Assembly: GCF_900108065.1 (NCBI RefSeq)
Contig: NZ_FNVQ01000001.1
Coordinates: forward strand, 1,736,001-1,800,000
Direction: 5' to 3'
DNA: 64,000 nt
From: Marinobacterium lutimaris
GTDB taxonomy: Bacteria > Pseudomonadota > Gammaproteobacteria > Pseudomonadales > Balneatricaceae
Shown: positions 1 through 8,484 of the stretch, one piece after another
Position numbering within the stretch: position 1 is the stretch's first letter
Layout of the letters: every line of letters begins with the position of its first letter
Position numbers and translations under genes: made by a program
The notes under the pieces: generated by a model
What the model saw: only the letters and a program-made list of their open reading frames with translations
The model's database searches: none
What the model was told of the DNA's origin: nothing

Positions 1-254
1 TTCTCACCACTGAGGAAGGTCACATCCGCCTGCTTGAGAGCGCGGGCATTTTCCGGAGAGGGCTCGAAGTCATGCGGATCGCCATTGGCGGGCACCAGCG
101 AGGTGACATTAACCTGATCGCCGCCCACGTTCTTCACCACATCCGCCAGCACCGTGAAGCTCGCCACAACATCCAGGGTATCGGCCTGAACCGGCATCGC
201 GGCAGACAGGGTAAAAGCGGCGGGAACGGCAAGCGCCAGAAAACGATTTTTCAT
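1..254 (-). CDS. znuA: Zinc ABC transporter substrate-binding protein, 3'-truncated by window edge
   Basis: Periplasmic zinc-binding component of the ZnuABC importer; only the first 84 codons are inside the window. The ATG at 254 opens a signal peptide (MKNRFLALAV, cleavage after VQA near residue 24) followed by the family start LDVVASFTVLADVV and the loop NGDPHDFEPSP, whose His is the first metal ligand in the TroA/ZnuA family. It follows znuB by 19 bases on the same strand. The Zur box at the head of this operon argues for zinc rather than manganese. The His-rich loop that would support this further lies outside the window. Confidence 0.9.
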   Translation of the reverse strand, partial: MKNRFLALAVPAAFTLSAAMPVQADTLDVVASFTVLADVVKNVGGDQVNVTSLVPANGDPHDFEPSPENARALKQADVTFLSGE

Positions 255-273
255 TACTTCAAACTCCACAGGG

Positions 274-1146
274 TTAGCCCGTCAGATGCGAGCGTTTTAC
301 AAAATGCCAAAGCGCGCCACAGGGGCTGAAAATCAGTGACAATGCATAAATGAGGCTGGCGGTCAGAATGATCGACGGACCGGAGGCGGTGCTCAGATGA
401 TAAGAGGCCAGCAGGCCGATCAGGCCCGAGAGCGAGGCGCAACCGGCCGCCACCGCGAACATACCCGGCAACGTGCGCGCCCAGAGCTGCGCAATCGCCG
501 CCGGCAGCATCATCAACCCCACCGCCATTAGCGTGCCCAGCGCCTGAAAGCCGGCCACCAGGTTCAGTACCACCAACAGCAGGAAGATGATGTGATAAAA
601 AGACCCCATACCTCCGACGGCACGCAGGAAACCAGGGTCAAAACACTCGGCGACCAGAGGCCGGTAGACCAGCGCCAGCATCAACAGCGAAAAGCATGAG
701 ATACCAGCCACCAGGTACACCGCCTGCGCGTTCACCGCGAGAATGGTGCCAAACAGTATATGCAGCAGATCCAGGTTGGAGCCGTGCAGCGAGACGATCA
801 AAACACCCAGCGCCAGCGAGGTTAGATAAAAGCTGGCAAAACTGGCGTCCTCTTTCAGCTTGGTGGTGCGACTGACCAACCCAGCCAGCAGCGCCACACT
901 GAGCCCGGCCACCAGCCCGCCGATGCCCATCGCCAGCAGCGATAATCCACCGGCCACCAGGAAACCGATCGCCGCACCGGGTAGCACCGCATGGCTCATG
1001 GCATCGCCCACCAATGACATACGCCTTAGCATCAACAGCACACCCACCGGGCCAGACCCCAGCCCCAGCGCCATGGACGCCACCAGCGCCCGGCGCATAA
1101 AGCCGTACTCCACAAAGGGCTCGACGACCGCCGTGTACAGCATCAT
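274..1146 (-). CDS. znuB: Zinc ABC transporter permease ZnuB
   Basis: Inner-membrane permease of the zinc importer, about 290 aa with eight or nine hydrophobic segments, ABC-3 family (MntB/ZnuB). Recognisable blocks are the N-terminal MMLYTAVVEPFVEYGFMRRA, the GDAMSHAVLPGAAIGF segment and the late ALGTLMAVGLMMLPAAIA helix. The start at 1146 is chosen because its ATG overlaps the znuC stop as ATGA (1143-1146), a translational coupling signal. An in-frame ATG 24 bases upstream lies inside znuC and is less likely. Confidence 0.9.
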   Translation of the reverse strand: MMLYTAVVEPFVEYGFMRRALVASMALGLGSGPVGVLLMLRRMSLVGDAMSHAVLPGAAIGFLVAGGLSLLAMGIGGLVAGLSVALLAGLVSRTTKLKEDASFASFYLTSLALGVLIVSLHGSNLDLLHILFGTILAVNAQAVYLVAGISCFSLLMLALVYRPLVAECFDPGFLRAVGGMGSFYHIIFLLLVVLNLVAGFQALGTLMAVGLMMLPAAIAQLWARTLPGMFAVAAGCASLSGLIGLLASYHLSTASGPSIILTASLIYALSLIFSPCGALWHFVKRSHLTG

Positions 1147-1895
1147 TGGACCGCCTCCGGACGAGTACAAATATGAGCGGATTCATCCCAGGATTCCGCC
1201 ATCGCCCGCGCGCGAACCAGATTAGTCTCGGTCAGCGTATGCGCCGTTGGCCCCCAGCCGATCAGCTCCCGCGCCAGTAGCAATGTATTGGGAAAGTAGG
1301 CCCGCACCTGATCAAAATCGTGCAGCACTGCGATCACCGTGCGCCCCTCACCGTGCCAGCGCACCACGATCTCCAGCAGATCCCGGGTGGTGCGCGCATC
1401 GATGGCGGTAAACGGCTCATCCAGCACAATCACCCGCGCATCCTGTAGCAGCAGGCGTGCAAACAGCACCCGCTGAAACTGGCCCGCCGAAAGCGCACCC
1501 ACGGCACGACGTTCGAATCCTTCGAGTCCCACGGCGGCCAGCGCCTGCTGTGCCCGTTTGGCGATATCGCGCTTAACGCCACCGAAGGGGCCGATCTGAC
1601 GCCAGGCCCCCAGGATCACCGCGTCCGCTACAGTGATCGGGAATTGCCGGTCGATCTCCGCGGCCTGAGGCAGATAACCCAGCTCCCGCACCGACAAACC
1701 ACAGCGGCTTATCTGCCCCTCTACTGGCGTAAGCTCACCCATCAACGCCTTCAGCAGTGTCGATTTGCCGGCACCGTTAGGCCCGGTAATTGCCGTCAGA
1801 CTACCAGGTTCAAAGGCGCCGGAAAGGTGATGCACCGCCGGATGACGGTCATAGGTCAGGGTGACGTTATCGAATTGTATGGGTGCGACGCTCAT
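1143..1895 (-). CDS. znuC: Zinc ABC transporter ATP-binding protein ZnuC
   Basis: Cytoplasmic ATPase that powers zinc import, 250 aa. Walker A is GPNGAGKST (about residues 39-47), the signature is LSAGQFQRV (about 134-142) and Walker B is VIVLDEP. The signature has SAGQ where most ABC proteins have SGGQ, as is common in metal importers. It sits between the 46-aa membrane protein and znuB in a Zur-type operon. A manganese transporter of the same family is the alternative; the operator favours zinc. Confidence 0.92.
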   Translation of the reverse strand: MSVAPIQFDNVTLTYDRHPAVHHLSGAFEPGSLTAITGPNGAGKSTLLKALMGELTPVEGQISRCGLSVRELGYLPQAAEIDRQFPITVADAVILGAWRQIGPFGGVKRDIAKRAQQALAAVGLEGFERRAVGALSAGQFQRVLFARLLLQDARVIVLDEPFTAIDARTTRDLLEIVVRWHGEGRTVIAVLHDFDQVRAYFPNTLLLARELIGWGPTAHTLTETNLVRARAMAESWDESAHICTRPEAVQ

Positions 1896-1926
1896 GGCAT
1901 GGGCTCGAAAAGGTAGCTCTTAAAAC

Positions 1927-1965
1927 TGGCTGGTAAAGTTGGCTGGTAAAGCTGTCCGGTAAAGA
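1927..1965. repeat. Three 13-bp degenerate tandem repeats upstream of znuC
   Basis: Three adjacent 13-bp units, CTGGCTGGTAAAG, TTGGCTGGTAAAG and CTGTCCGGTAAAG, fill the gap between the stop of the 46-aa protein and the start of znuC. No function is assigned. Similar unit sizes with unrelated sequences occur at 2365, 23031, 26060 and 28206. Confidence 0.75.
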
Positions 1966-1971
1966 AAGTTT

Positions 1972-2112
1972 TCAAGCCAGAGAGACGGCCCAGCCGACAG
2001 CGATCCAGAGCACGGCGAGCAACAGCGTAATGCCGGCAAAGCGATGGATAACCGGCAAGGCAAACAATGAGGAGCTAAACGGATCGCGAGGTTTCAAGGA
2101 GAAAGGTTTCAT
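1972..2112 (-). CDS. 46-aa single-span membrane protein, first gene of the zinc operon
   Basis: Small ORF with a clean ATG at 2112 and TGA at 1972. Residues 1-15 are polar and basic (MKPFSLKPRDPF), residues about 19-45 form one hydrophobic segment containing FAGITLLLAVLWIAVGWAVS. It lies between the Zur box and znuC on the same strand, so it should be co-transcribed and zinc-regulated. I do not recognise the family. A role as a small partner of ZnuB or as another zinc-stress membrane peptide is inference only. Confidence 0.65.
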   Translation of the reverse strand: MKPFSLKPRDPFSSSLFALPVIHRFAGITLLLAVLWIAVGWAVSLA

Positions 2113-2145
2113 TGAGGGATGTTCCAGGCAACGGCTCGATTTCTA

Positions 2146-2168
2146 TAAATGTTACATTATAACGTTTC
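2146..2168 (-). promoter_or_regulatory. Zur box controlling the zinc-uptake operon
   Basis: A 23-bp imperfect palindrome with halves TAAATGTTACA and TATAACGTTTC around a central T. It matches the known gammaproteobacterial Zur consensus (GAAATGTTATA, A or T, TATAACATTTC) at most positions. It lies 33 bases upstream of the 46-aa ORF start, where Zn-loaded Zur would block transcription. The flanking DNA is AT-rich, as expected of a promoter. Confidence 0.82.
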
Positions 2169-2364
2169 ATAAAATAAAGAGAGCCAGGCGAAAGAATTTG
2201 AAAACCCTAAGCCAGCCGCGCGACCGAGAGATCTCAAAGCGAAACGGGATAAGGCGAAAGGAAGCCGCAAGCCCGGCATTTAACGCAGCACTCGGGGCCT
2301 GCCAAAGGGCCAGGCGGCATTGGAGCTAATAGGGTTTAGGACTAAGGGGCTTAGACCTCATTAA

Positions 2365-2406
2365 GCTTAGAGGTAAGAGCTTGGAGGTAAGAGTTTGGAG
2401 GGAAGA
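2365..2406. repeat. Three 14-bp degenerate tandem repeats near the end of aqpZ
   Basis: Units GCTTAGAGGTAAGA, GCTTGGAGGTAAGA and GTTTGGAGGGAAGA follow each other without gaps. Related but more decayed copies seem to continue to the left (from about 2330). They lie just beyond the aqpZ stop at 2453. The gap 2169-2452 holds nothing else I can support. Confidence 0.75.
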
Positions 2407-2452
2407 GGTCAGAGCAAGGCTCCCCATTTAGCGGAAAGCCCTGCCGCCAGGA

Positions 2453-3169
2453 TCACTCAACGGCGAGACTCGCCTGCCGGGCTGGCTTTTCCGCTCCGAT
2501 AAAGCGGTAAATACTTGCGCCCAGTATCGCTCCCACAATCGGGGCAAGCCAGAACAACCACAGCTGCGCCAGGGCCCAATCACCCACGTAGATCGCCACG
2601 CCGGTACTGCGCGCAGGATTGACCGAGGTATTGGTGACTGGGATCGATATCAGATGAATAAGTGTCAGACAAAGGCCGATAGCGATGGGGGCAAACCCGG
2701 CCGGCGCGCGGGCGTCGGTGGCGCCCATGATCACGATCAGGAACATCAGGGTCATCACCACTTCGCACACCAGGGCCGCCATCAGGCTGTACCCGCCCGG
2801 AGAGTGATCACCATAACCGTTGGAGGCGAAGCCCGAAGACAGCTCAAACCCCGGCTGCCCACTGGCGATAATATAAAGCACCGCACCCGCTACTATGCCG
2901 CCAAAAACCTGGGCAAGGATATAGGGCAACAATTCGCTGGCCGGAAAACGCCCACCGGCCCACAGCCCAATTGAGACAGCCGGATTAAGGTGACAACCGG
3001 AGATGTGGCCAATGGCGAACGCCATGGTCAGAACGGTCAAGCCAAAGGCCAGGGAAACTCCCAGCAGTCCAATGCCCATACCGGGAAAAGCCGAGGCCAG
3101 CACGGCACTGCCGCAACCGCCCAGAACCAGCCAGAAAGTGCCAAAAAACTCAGCGCCATACTTGTTCAT
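2453..3169 (-). CDS. aqpZ: Aquaporin Z, water channel
   Basis: Inner-membrane water channel of the MIP family, 238 aa, six membrane segments. It has both NPA half-helix motifs (HLNPAVSIG near residue 63 and SVNPARSTG near 185) and the AqpZ start [20 protein letters not shown]. The start at 3169 is chosen because the protein family begins there and GGAGTG lies just upstream; an in-frame ATG 54 bases earlier adds residues unlike the family. It is monocistronic with a long upstream gap. Confidence 0.95.
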   Translation of the reverse strand: MNKYGAEFFGTFWLVLGGCGSAVLASAFPGMGIGLLGVSLAFGLTVLTMAFAIGHISGCHLNPAVSIGLWAGGRFPASELLPYILAQVFGGIVAGAVLYIIASGQPGFELSSGFASNGYGDHSPGGYSLMAALVCEVVMTLMFLIVIMGATDARAPAGFAPIAIGLCLTLIHLISIPVTNTSVNPARSTGVAIYVGDWALAQLWLFWLAPIVGAILGASIYRFIGAEKPARQASLAVE

Positions 3170-3366
3170 GTCAACACTCCATTGTTGAGTCGCGGCGTCA
3201 TTGCCTACACATGAAACACCCAATGCAGCATAGATCAGTTTTGTCTAAATGAAGGGGAAATCGTCTGCAGAGAAACCTGGCTCAATCAACGGTTTCTCCT
3301 TACCACCTTTTGAGAGCCCCCAAACAGAGACAGAAGCTTAGCCGTGCCAAGGCAAGCTTTATCGGC

Positions 3367-3404
3367 TGTATCATTATCGATACATCTGTATCAAAATCGA
3401 AACA
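3367..3404. promoter_or_regulatory. Tandem 18-bp palindromic operator candidates
   Basis: Two similar sites lie 20 bp apart centre to centre: TGTATC-ATTATC-GATACA (3367-3384, perfect dyad) and TGTATC-AAAATC-GAAACA (3387-3404, near-dyad). That spacing is about two helical turns, as for cooperative binding of a dimeric repressor. They are followed by very AT-rich DNA. They lie in the 554-base gap between aqpZ and the divergent peptidase gene, about 200 bases from aqpZ and 320 from the peptidase. The regulator is unknown. The rest of this gap (3170-3723) shows no gene. Confidence 0.5.
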
Positions 3405-3723
3405 GCTGACTTTCACGAAAAATATTTAAATATCATATACTTAGATAAAAATTACCCAGCGTATTCCTACGCGATCGTATCGCCCGCTTAACACTTAATC
3501 TCACGCCCTCCCTCGCTGAATCAAAAAACCTCACCAATTCAAAAGCCTGCGGGTACCGGCTTGCAAATTGCCTGTCGAACCGCGAACGGACTCGCCAACC
3601 CCTAATTGCCCGTTGTGCCTCGCAGCCAAGGATAGCGCCGCCAAACACAGGCCCAGCATTTGATCCCCGACACTGAAGTGCTTCTGGCGTTGTATTCGGT
3701 GCAGTGCTTCATAAGGAGTCCAC

Positions 3724-5235
3724 ATGAGACTGCTGAAAACGACCCTGATCGTCTCGGCGATACTCGCCACCCAGCAAAGCTACTCCGCCGTGCCCATTGA
3801 TACAGAATCCTATCGCGATGCCGTAAGCCCGGCGGGTATTCTTGACCATATGTTGGAGCTCCAGACTATTGCCGATGCCAACGGCGGAACCCGAGAAGCA
3901 TCTAGCCCTGGCTACCAGGCATCCCTGCTGTACGTGCAAGATCTGCTGGAGGGTGCCGGCTACGAGGTATGGATACAGGAGTTCGATTACCCTTACTTCG
4001 AAGAGCAGCAAGCTGCGGTACTGGAGCAGCTCTCACCTGATCCGTTCATCTACCCCTATTTTGGCTTAGACGGCTTTGCCACCATGAGCTACTCCGGCAG
4101 CGGAGACGTGACGGCTATAGCCGAAGCTGTCGATCTGCTTCTGCCGCCGGGCAGCGACGCCAACAGCTCAACCAGCGGCTGTGAACCCGAAGACTTCGCA
4201 GGTTTCTCCCCCGGCAATATCGCTGTTATCCAGCGCGGCAGCTGCAGCTTTCTGATCAAAGCACAAAACGCCACGGCGGCTGGCGCGACCGGCGTGATTA
4301 TCTTTAACGAGGGCCAACCGGGACGAACCGATAACTTCCTTGGCACCCTCCAGGAACCCAGCATCGCAATACCGGTGGTGGGCGCTGCCTTCGATGCCGG
4401 TGTTGAACTTGCAGCGGGCGGTGTGGAAAGCCGCATCTTCGTCGATGCGATTTCCGAGAACCGGACCACTGCCAACCTGCTGGCGGATACCCCAGCCGGC
4501 CGCGATGATCGCCTGGTTGTGGCCGGTGCACACTTGGATTCGGTTTCCGAAGGCCCGGGTATAAACGACAACGGCAGCGGCTCCGGCATGATTCTGGAAC
4601 TGGCGCTACAACTGGCCGCCATGGGTGAACCGGTCAACAAGGTGCGTTTCGCCTGGTGGGGCGCGGAAGAAGCGGGACTCCTGGGTGCCGAGCATTACGT
4701 CGCCAATCTGACCAAGCGCGAGATCAAGAATACCGCGCTGAATCTCAACTTCGATATGGTGGCATCACCCAACTTCGTCCGTTTTATCTATGATGGCGAC
4801 GGCTCGGCCACCGGGATATCTGGCCCCAATGGCTCGGCCAATATCGAAAGAGTCTTCAAGGACTATTTCGACAGTCAGAGCTTAGCGAGCGAACCCACCG
4901 CCTTTGACGGTCGCTCCGACTACGGCCCCTTTATCGAGGTGGGCATCCCGGCCGGAGGTCTGTTCACCGGAGCGGAGGAACTGAAAACAGAGGAGCAGGA
5001 AGCGATCTATGGCGGCACCGCCGGCGAACAGCTGGACCCCTGCTACCACCTGGCCTGCGACACCTTCGACAACTATAGCTTTGAAGCGCTGGACCAGATG
5101 TCCGATGCGGCGGCGCACACGCTGTACACCTTCGCCATGACCACCTCTTCGGTCAACGGTACCGACAAGGCATCAGATAAAGCCACGAAGAAAACTATTG
5201 AGCTGGAATACCAGGGCAACAAGCTGAAACGCTAA
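3724..5235 (+). CDS. Secreted M28 zinc aminopeptidase with PA domain
   Basis: Exported metallo-exopeptidase, 503 aa. A signal peptide (cleavage near SYSA, residue 22) is followed by a PA domain at roughly residues 130-235 (EPEDFAGFSPGNIAVIQRG, then the AGATGVIIFNE block) and an M28 catalytic core. Zinc ligands by comparison with Streptomyces griseus aminopeptidase are His in GAHLDSV, Asp in GINDNGSG, Glu in the EEAGLLGA block, Asp in NFDMVASPN, and His between two cysteines in DPCYHLACDTF, the expected disulfide loop. AAGGAGT precedes the ATG. It probably releases amino acids from peptides outside the inner membrane. Confidence 0.9.
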   Translation: MRLLKTTLIVSAILATQQSYSAVPIDTESYRDAVSPAGILDHMLELQTIADANGGTREASSPGYQASLLYVQDLLEGAGYEVWIQEFDYPYFEEQQAAVLEQLSPDPFIYPYFGLDGFATMSYSGSGDVTAIAEAVDLLLPPGSDANSSTSGCEPEDFAGFSPGNIAVIQRGSCSFLIKAQNATAAGATGVIIFNEGQPGRTDNFLGTLQEPSIAIPVVGAAFDAGVELAAGGVESRIFVDAISENRTTANLLADTPAGRDDRLVVAGAHLDSVSEGPGINDNGSGSGMILELALQLAAMGEPVNKVRFAWWGAEEAGLLGAEHYVANLTKREIKNTALNLNFDMVASPNFVRFIYDGDGSATGISGPNGSANIERVFKDYFDSQSLASEPTAFDGRSDYGPFIEVGIPAGGLFTGAEELKTEEQEAIYGGTAGEQLDPCYHLACDTFDNYSFEALDQMSDAAAHTLYTFAMTTSSVNGTDKASDKATKKTIELEYQGNKLKR

Positions 5236-5255
5236 TCGCTAAAACTCAATAAAGA

Positions 5256-5283
5256 TCAGGGGCGTCGCCGCTGGCGCCCCTGA
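5256..5283. terminator. Convergent hairpin between the peptidase and the CWC gene
   Basis: A perfect 9-bp stem TCAGGGGCG / CGCCCCTGA follows the peptidase stop by 20 bases. The U-rich tract is on the minus side (TCTTTATTGAG), so it may end the CWC transcript better than the peptidase transcript. A bidirectional role is likely. Confidence 0.5.
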
Positions 5284-5341
5284 CTGCAGCGCTGTCCCTA
5301 AGCGATTAGCTTTCGGAGAGGCCAGCGTGGATAAGCGCAAG

Positions 5342-5563
5342 TTACTCAGACAGACTGTTCTGGAACTTCAACGCGCATTCACGGCAAACACACGCCTTGC
5401 CTCTTTTCTCGGCGGGGATCTGCGACAGCAGCTCTTGCGGGAATTTGATATCCGGATCGTTGCACCAGCAGGTGCGGGCGATATCTTTCTCACCCAGATT
5501 GACGCAGGCATTAGCAGTGCCGCACAGGGGGCAAACCAGTGGATCAGGTGTTTCGGTGATCAT
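5342..5563 (-). CDS. Cysteine-rich CWC family protein
   Basis: 73-aa soluble protein with paired cysteine motifs CPLCG (residues 11-15), CWC near 32-34 and CVCREC near 58-63, the pattern of the cysteine-rich CWC family and suggestive of bound zinc. Function of the family is unknown. It stands alone, convergent with the peptidase gene. Confidence 0.8.
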   Translation of the reverse strand: MITETPDPLVCPLCGTANACVNLGEKDIARTCWCNDPDIKFPQELLSQIPAEKRGKACVCRECALKFQNSLSE

Positions 5564-5635
5564 ATCTACCCTCGGAATACCTGCGACTGCCTGCTACCGA
5601 TCCCCGGTTCAATGATCGATTGCTTAGCAGCCCTT

Positions 5636-5666
5636 AAACAAAAAAGGAGGCGCCTTGGCACCTCCC
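5636..5666 (-). terminator. Rho-independent terminator of yeeN
   Basis: Read on the minus strand: GGAGGTGCC, loop AA, GGCGCCTCC (one U-G pair) followed by TTTTTTGTTT. It lies 48 bases beyond the yeeN stop codon. Confidence 0.85.
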
Positions 5667-5713
5667 TCTAGGATCCCATCCTGGAACCCTGTCTAACCCA
5701 CAATCAGCCGCGA

Positions 5714-6430
5714 TTACATCTCGACGTTGTGGTAGACCTGCTGCACGTCGTCCAGATCGTTCAGGATCGCCATAAACTTCTCGAACAGCGCCACATCATC
5801 GCCTTCCAGCGTGGTGTAGCTCATCGGGATAAACTGGATCTCATCGACGTCGAAGTCGATCTCACCGAAGCGCTCGATCAGCGCGGTCTTGGCCTTGAAG
5901 TATTCGGTGTTCGGCGCGAAAACGGTAATTTTGCCATCTTCGTTTTCGATATCGGTAACGTCCACGTCCCCTTCCATCAGCGCTTCAAGCACCGCTTCTT
6001 CATCATCGCCGGAGAAGACGAAAATGGCGCAGTGATCGAACATGTGGCTGACGCTGCCCTGAGTACCGATCTTACTCTTGGTCTTGGTAAACGCCTGGCG
6101 CACGTCGCCAAAAGTACGGTTAGGGTTATCGGTCAGACACTCGATGATCGCCATGCTGCCACCGGGGCCGTAACCTTCGTAACGCGCCGGAGAGTAATCT
6201 TCACCGCCACCACCCTTGGCCTTGTCGAGCGCCTTTTCGATAACGTGCGCAGGAACCTGCTCCTTCTTCGCACGATCGATCAGGCCGCGCAGCGCCAGGT
6301 TACCATCGGGGTCAGTACCGCCCGACTTGGCCGTGACATAGATTTCGCGCCCGTAACGGCTATAGAGCTTGGCCTTCATGTCCGAGGTTTTGGCCATCGA
6401 CTCTTTGCGGTTCTGATACGCTCTGCCCAT
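5714..6430 (-). CDS. yeeN: YebC/PmpR-family protein, YeeN type
   Basis: 238-aa cytoplasmic protein of the YebC/TACO1 family. It begins [20 protein letters not shown], the YeeN-type start, in place of the YebC start with MAGHSKW. The conserved YEGYGPGG block is near residues 85-92. Family members have been described as transcription regulators and, more recently, as factors relieving ribosome stalling; which applies to YeeN is not settled. GGAG precedes the ATG. Confidence 0.9.
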   Translation of the reverse strand: MGRAYQNRKESMAKTSDMKAKLYSRYGREIYVTAKSGGTDPDGNLALRGLIDRAKKEQVPAHVIEKALDKAKGGGGEDYSPARYEGYGPGGSMAIIECLTDNPNRTFGDVRQAFTKTKSKIGTQGSVSHMFDHCAIFVFSGDDEEAVLEALMEGDVDVTDIENEDGKITVFAPNTEYFKAKTALIERFGEIDFDVDEIQFIPMSYTTLEGDDVALFEKFMAILNDLDDVQQVYHNVEM

Positions 6431-6587
6431 GCGGTGAATTCTCCGAAAATGATCTTAAAGGTGGCGATTCTACTGCGATCTGCACGATCTGAACACTGCG
6501 TATTTCAGTGGCGCAGCCACTTCCCTGCGGGAGGTCATGTTGGGCTTATGGCGGGAACCTGATGTGGCCTCTGACGCGATACAATTT

Positions 6588-6809
6588 TTACTGGCAGAAG
6601 GTTTTAATATAAAGCGCTTCAACCTTTTCTCGCGCCCAGGGCGTTCTGCGTAAAAACTTCAAAGAGGATTTGATGGAAGGATCGTTATAAAAGCAGTTGA
6701 TCCGAATCTCTTCATCCAATCCTTCCCACCCGTAGTGCTCCTGCAAGCGCGCCAGGATCTTCTCCAGGGTCAGACCGTGCAAAGGGTTATTCGGTTGTTC
6801 TTGGCTCAT
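6588..6809 (-). CDS. VF530 family small DNA-binding-like protein
   Basis: 73 aa, matching the VF530 family over its full length: [12 protein letters not shown], then [15 protein letters not shown], then [20 protein letters not shown]. The fold has been linked to DNA binding by structure only; the cellular role is unknown. Single gene. Confidence 0.88.
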   Translation of the reverse strand: MSQEQPNNPLHGLTLEKILARLQEHYGWEGLDEEIRINCFYNDPSIKSSLKFLRRTPWAREKVEALYIKTFCQ

Positions 6810-6967
6810 GGATGCGTGTTCCTGCGGGCATTAATTCAAAGACATAGTTTACCAGAGAAGATGGTGACAAAGCCCCTGCACCGAATGACCCAGGCACTGC
6901 TTCCCCCCACAGCAAAGCCAGCGGATCGGTCTCCGTCATACCTCGGTGTAACGGCGTTCATTTTCTG

Positions 6968-7288
6968 TCAAGTATTGGCCAAAAGCACAACGCTGATACC
7001 AAAAGTCGCCTGAAACGAAAGCGCCATACAGACTGCACTCAAAATCACATACTGGGGCACCCTGTTCTTCAGGATGTACCAACCGATTGAGATCTGTGCA
7101 GCAGCCTGCAGCGCCGCCATCCCGATGAAGTGACGCAGCTCCCAAAGGCCGAACTCCCCATCAGGCTTATGGGATATATAGACCATATAGAAAGGAAATA
7201 AGCTAAAGGCGATAAACATGACAAGTATGCCCTTCTTACGCCATGAGGCCATTTCGGTAGAGAGAAATTCTTGCTTAATATTTTTCAC
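6968..7288 (-). CDS. Small multi-span membrane protein, unknown function
   Basis: 106 aa with three predicted membrane segments (about residues 20-37, 53-70 and 82-103), a basic cytoplasmic start (MKNIKQEFLS) and no family I recognise. It lies in DNA much richer in A and T than its neighbours (7289-7430 is almost all A/T), together with the PIN-like gene, which suggests acquisition from elsewhere. Coding status rests on the membrane pattern and the lack of a better gene here. Confidence 0.55.
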   Translation of the reverse strand: MKNIKQEFLSTEMASWRKKGILVMFIAFSLFPFYMVYISHKPDGEFGLWELRHFIGMAALQAAAQISIGWYILKNRVPQYVILSAVCMALSFQATFGISVVLLANT

Positions 7289-7426
7289 CTATTAATTTTA
7301 TAAGAATACAAAAAAATATAATTTAACACCATAATCGATTCTAAAAATATTACAAAAACCCCAAAAAACCATTAAATAATATCAAAATATCTTAATAAAA
7401 ATAAATCAATAATTCTCAATGATTAT

Positions 7427-8041
7427 TCAATTAGGTAATTGATATGAAACATTGCTATTACTAACTCTGATATACTTCCTCTGCTCGAGATTTTTTACTA
7501 TCGCATCCAATTGCTTTTCTGATAATTTTTCAGTGAATAATGAATTAATCGTATTTGAGAGTGTTTTAATTTTTCGCGGTCTTGAAGATCCTCGCCCTGC
7601 GAGGTTCTTTACGATAGCACTAACCATATCATCCGCAGAAGTAGCCGTAGACATCCTCACGACCGGGATTTCCGCAAGATCATTCTCCCGTTGAATTTTT
7701 ACGCCCTTCGACTTTAGATGTTTGATCAGCGTATCAAAGCCAGTGTCGCGAGAGATGATATGGAAATAAGCATTTTTGTCTTTAGCAGACAACTCTCCAA
7801 CATAATAGGCAATATGAAAGTCGAGTGAATTTTTTCCAGTACCACCGATCTTAATGTACTTCCCTGCGTGACCTAACTCTTGCATCGCAGTAACCAAGTC
7901 GAATGGAATTTTCGTTTGGTTAGCACCGACAAAAACTAACACTTTAAAAGGGTGCTGTTTCAATATATCTAAATTAGATGGCTGAATATTTTCGAAATCA
8001 ATTAAAATATAATTAGTGAGCAATTTAACGTTCCTTGTCAT
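7427..8041 (-). CDS. PIN-like/NYN nuclease-fold protein with C-terminal helical domain
   Basis: 204 aa. The N-terminal 125 residues have the PIN/NYN pattern with acidic residues at the expected strand ends: ILIDFENIQPSNLDIL (D15/E17), LDFHIAYYVGEL and IISRDTGFDTLIKHLK (D near 99 and 103). This suggests a metal-dependent RNase, by family only. Residues about 155-204 look like a small winged-helix domain (LFTEKLSEKQLDAIVKNLEQ). A, T-rich codons set it apart from flanking genes. Stand-alone; no antitoxin-like partner is evident. Confidence 0.8.
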   Translation of the reverse strand: MTRNVKLLTNYILIDFENIQPSNLDILKQHPFKVLVFVGANQTKIPFDLVTAMQELGHAGKYIKIGGTGKNSLDFHIAYYVGELSAKDKNAYFHIISRDTGFDTLIKHLKSKGVKIQRENDLAEIPVVRMSTATSADDMVSAIVKNLAGRGSSRPRKIKTLSNTINSLFTEKLSEKQLDAIVKNLEQRKYIRVSNSNVSYQLPN

Positions 8042-8074
8042 AGAAATAAAAATAAAACGTATTATTAAAAATAA

Positions 8075-8215
8075 TTAATGACAATGAACTTTGCCTGTAC
8101 TAGTTTGCATATGGCAGCACTTTCCTGGAGGAGAACTTTTACGACAACCTCCACCATGAGCCATCACCGTGCTACTCGCGAACAACAAAGTTAACATAAG
8201 AATTAAAATTTTCAT
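8075..8215 (-). CDS. 46-aa secreted Cys/His-rich peptide
   Basis: Short ORF with an obvious signal peptide (MKILILMLTLLFASSTVMA) and a 27-residue mature part dense in Cys and His: HGGGCRKSS, PGKCCHM and GKVHCH. This resembles other small exported bacterial peptides with a terminal HCH and invites metal binding, but I know no assigned function. It lies 33 bases upstream of the PIN-like gene on the same strand and may be transcribed with it. No strong ribosome site is visible. Confidence 0.6.
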   Translation of the reverse strand: MKILILMLTLLFASSTVMAHGGGCRKSSPPGKCCHMQTSTGKVHCH

Positions 8216-8484
8216 TATTTTTAACCAGCCTATGTTTTATTGAATTCTATACAGTAACGCCCCAAAACCAACATCATTTTATTGATTAAATGTTTGTTAC
8301 CGTTTTTACGACATAATCCAGATTTTCTTCGCCACTCACCTCGAGTAAGCAATAATCCTGTTGCTCTATCGAGTCAATATAGACCAATTCTAGATAGGGG
8401 CTCCAGACTCATCACTGAGTCTTTGGTATTAAATACCTCGATCCTATGCGACATCGATTACTGCAAACCTGAATTATCTGTCCG

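Noticed and set aside
2030-2329. 99-codon plus-strand frame over the Zur box region
   Set aside because: It runs antisense to the 46-aa gene, crosses the Zur box and has random-looking basic composition.
3433-4011. Several minus-strand frames before and over the M28 peptidase start
   Set aside because: They are shadows of the peptidase or low-complexity intergenic frames with no ribosome site.
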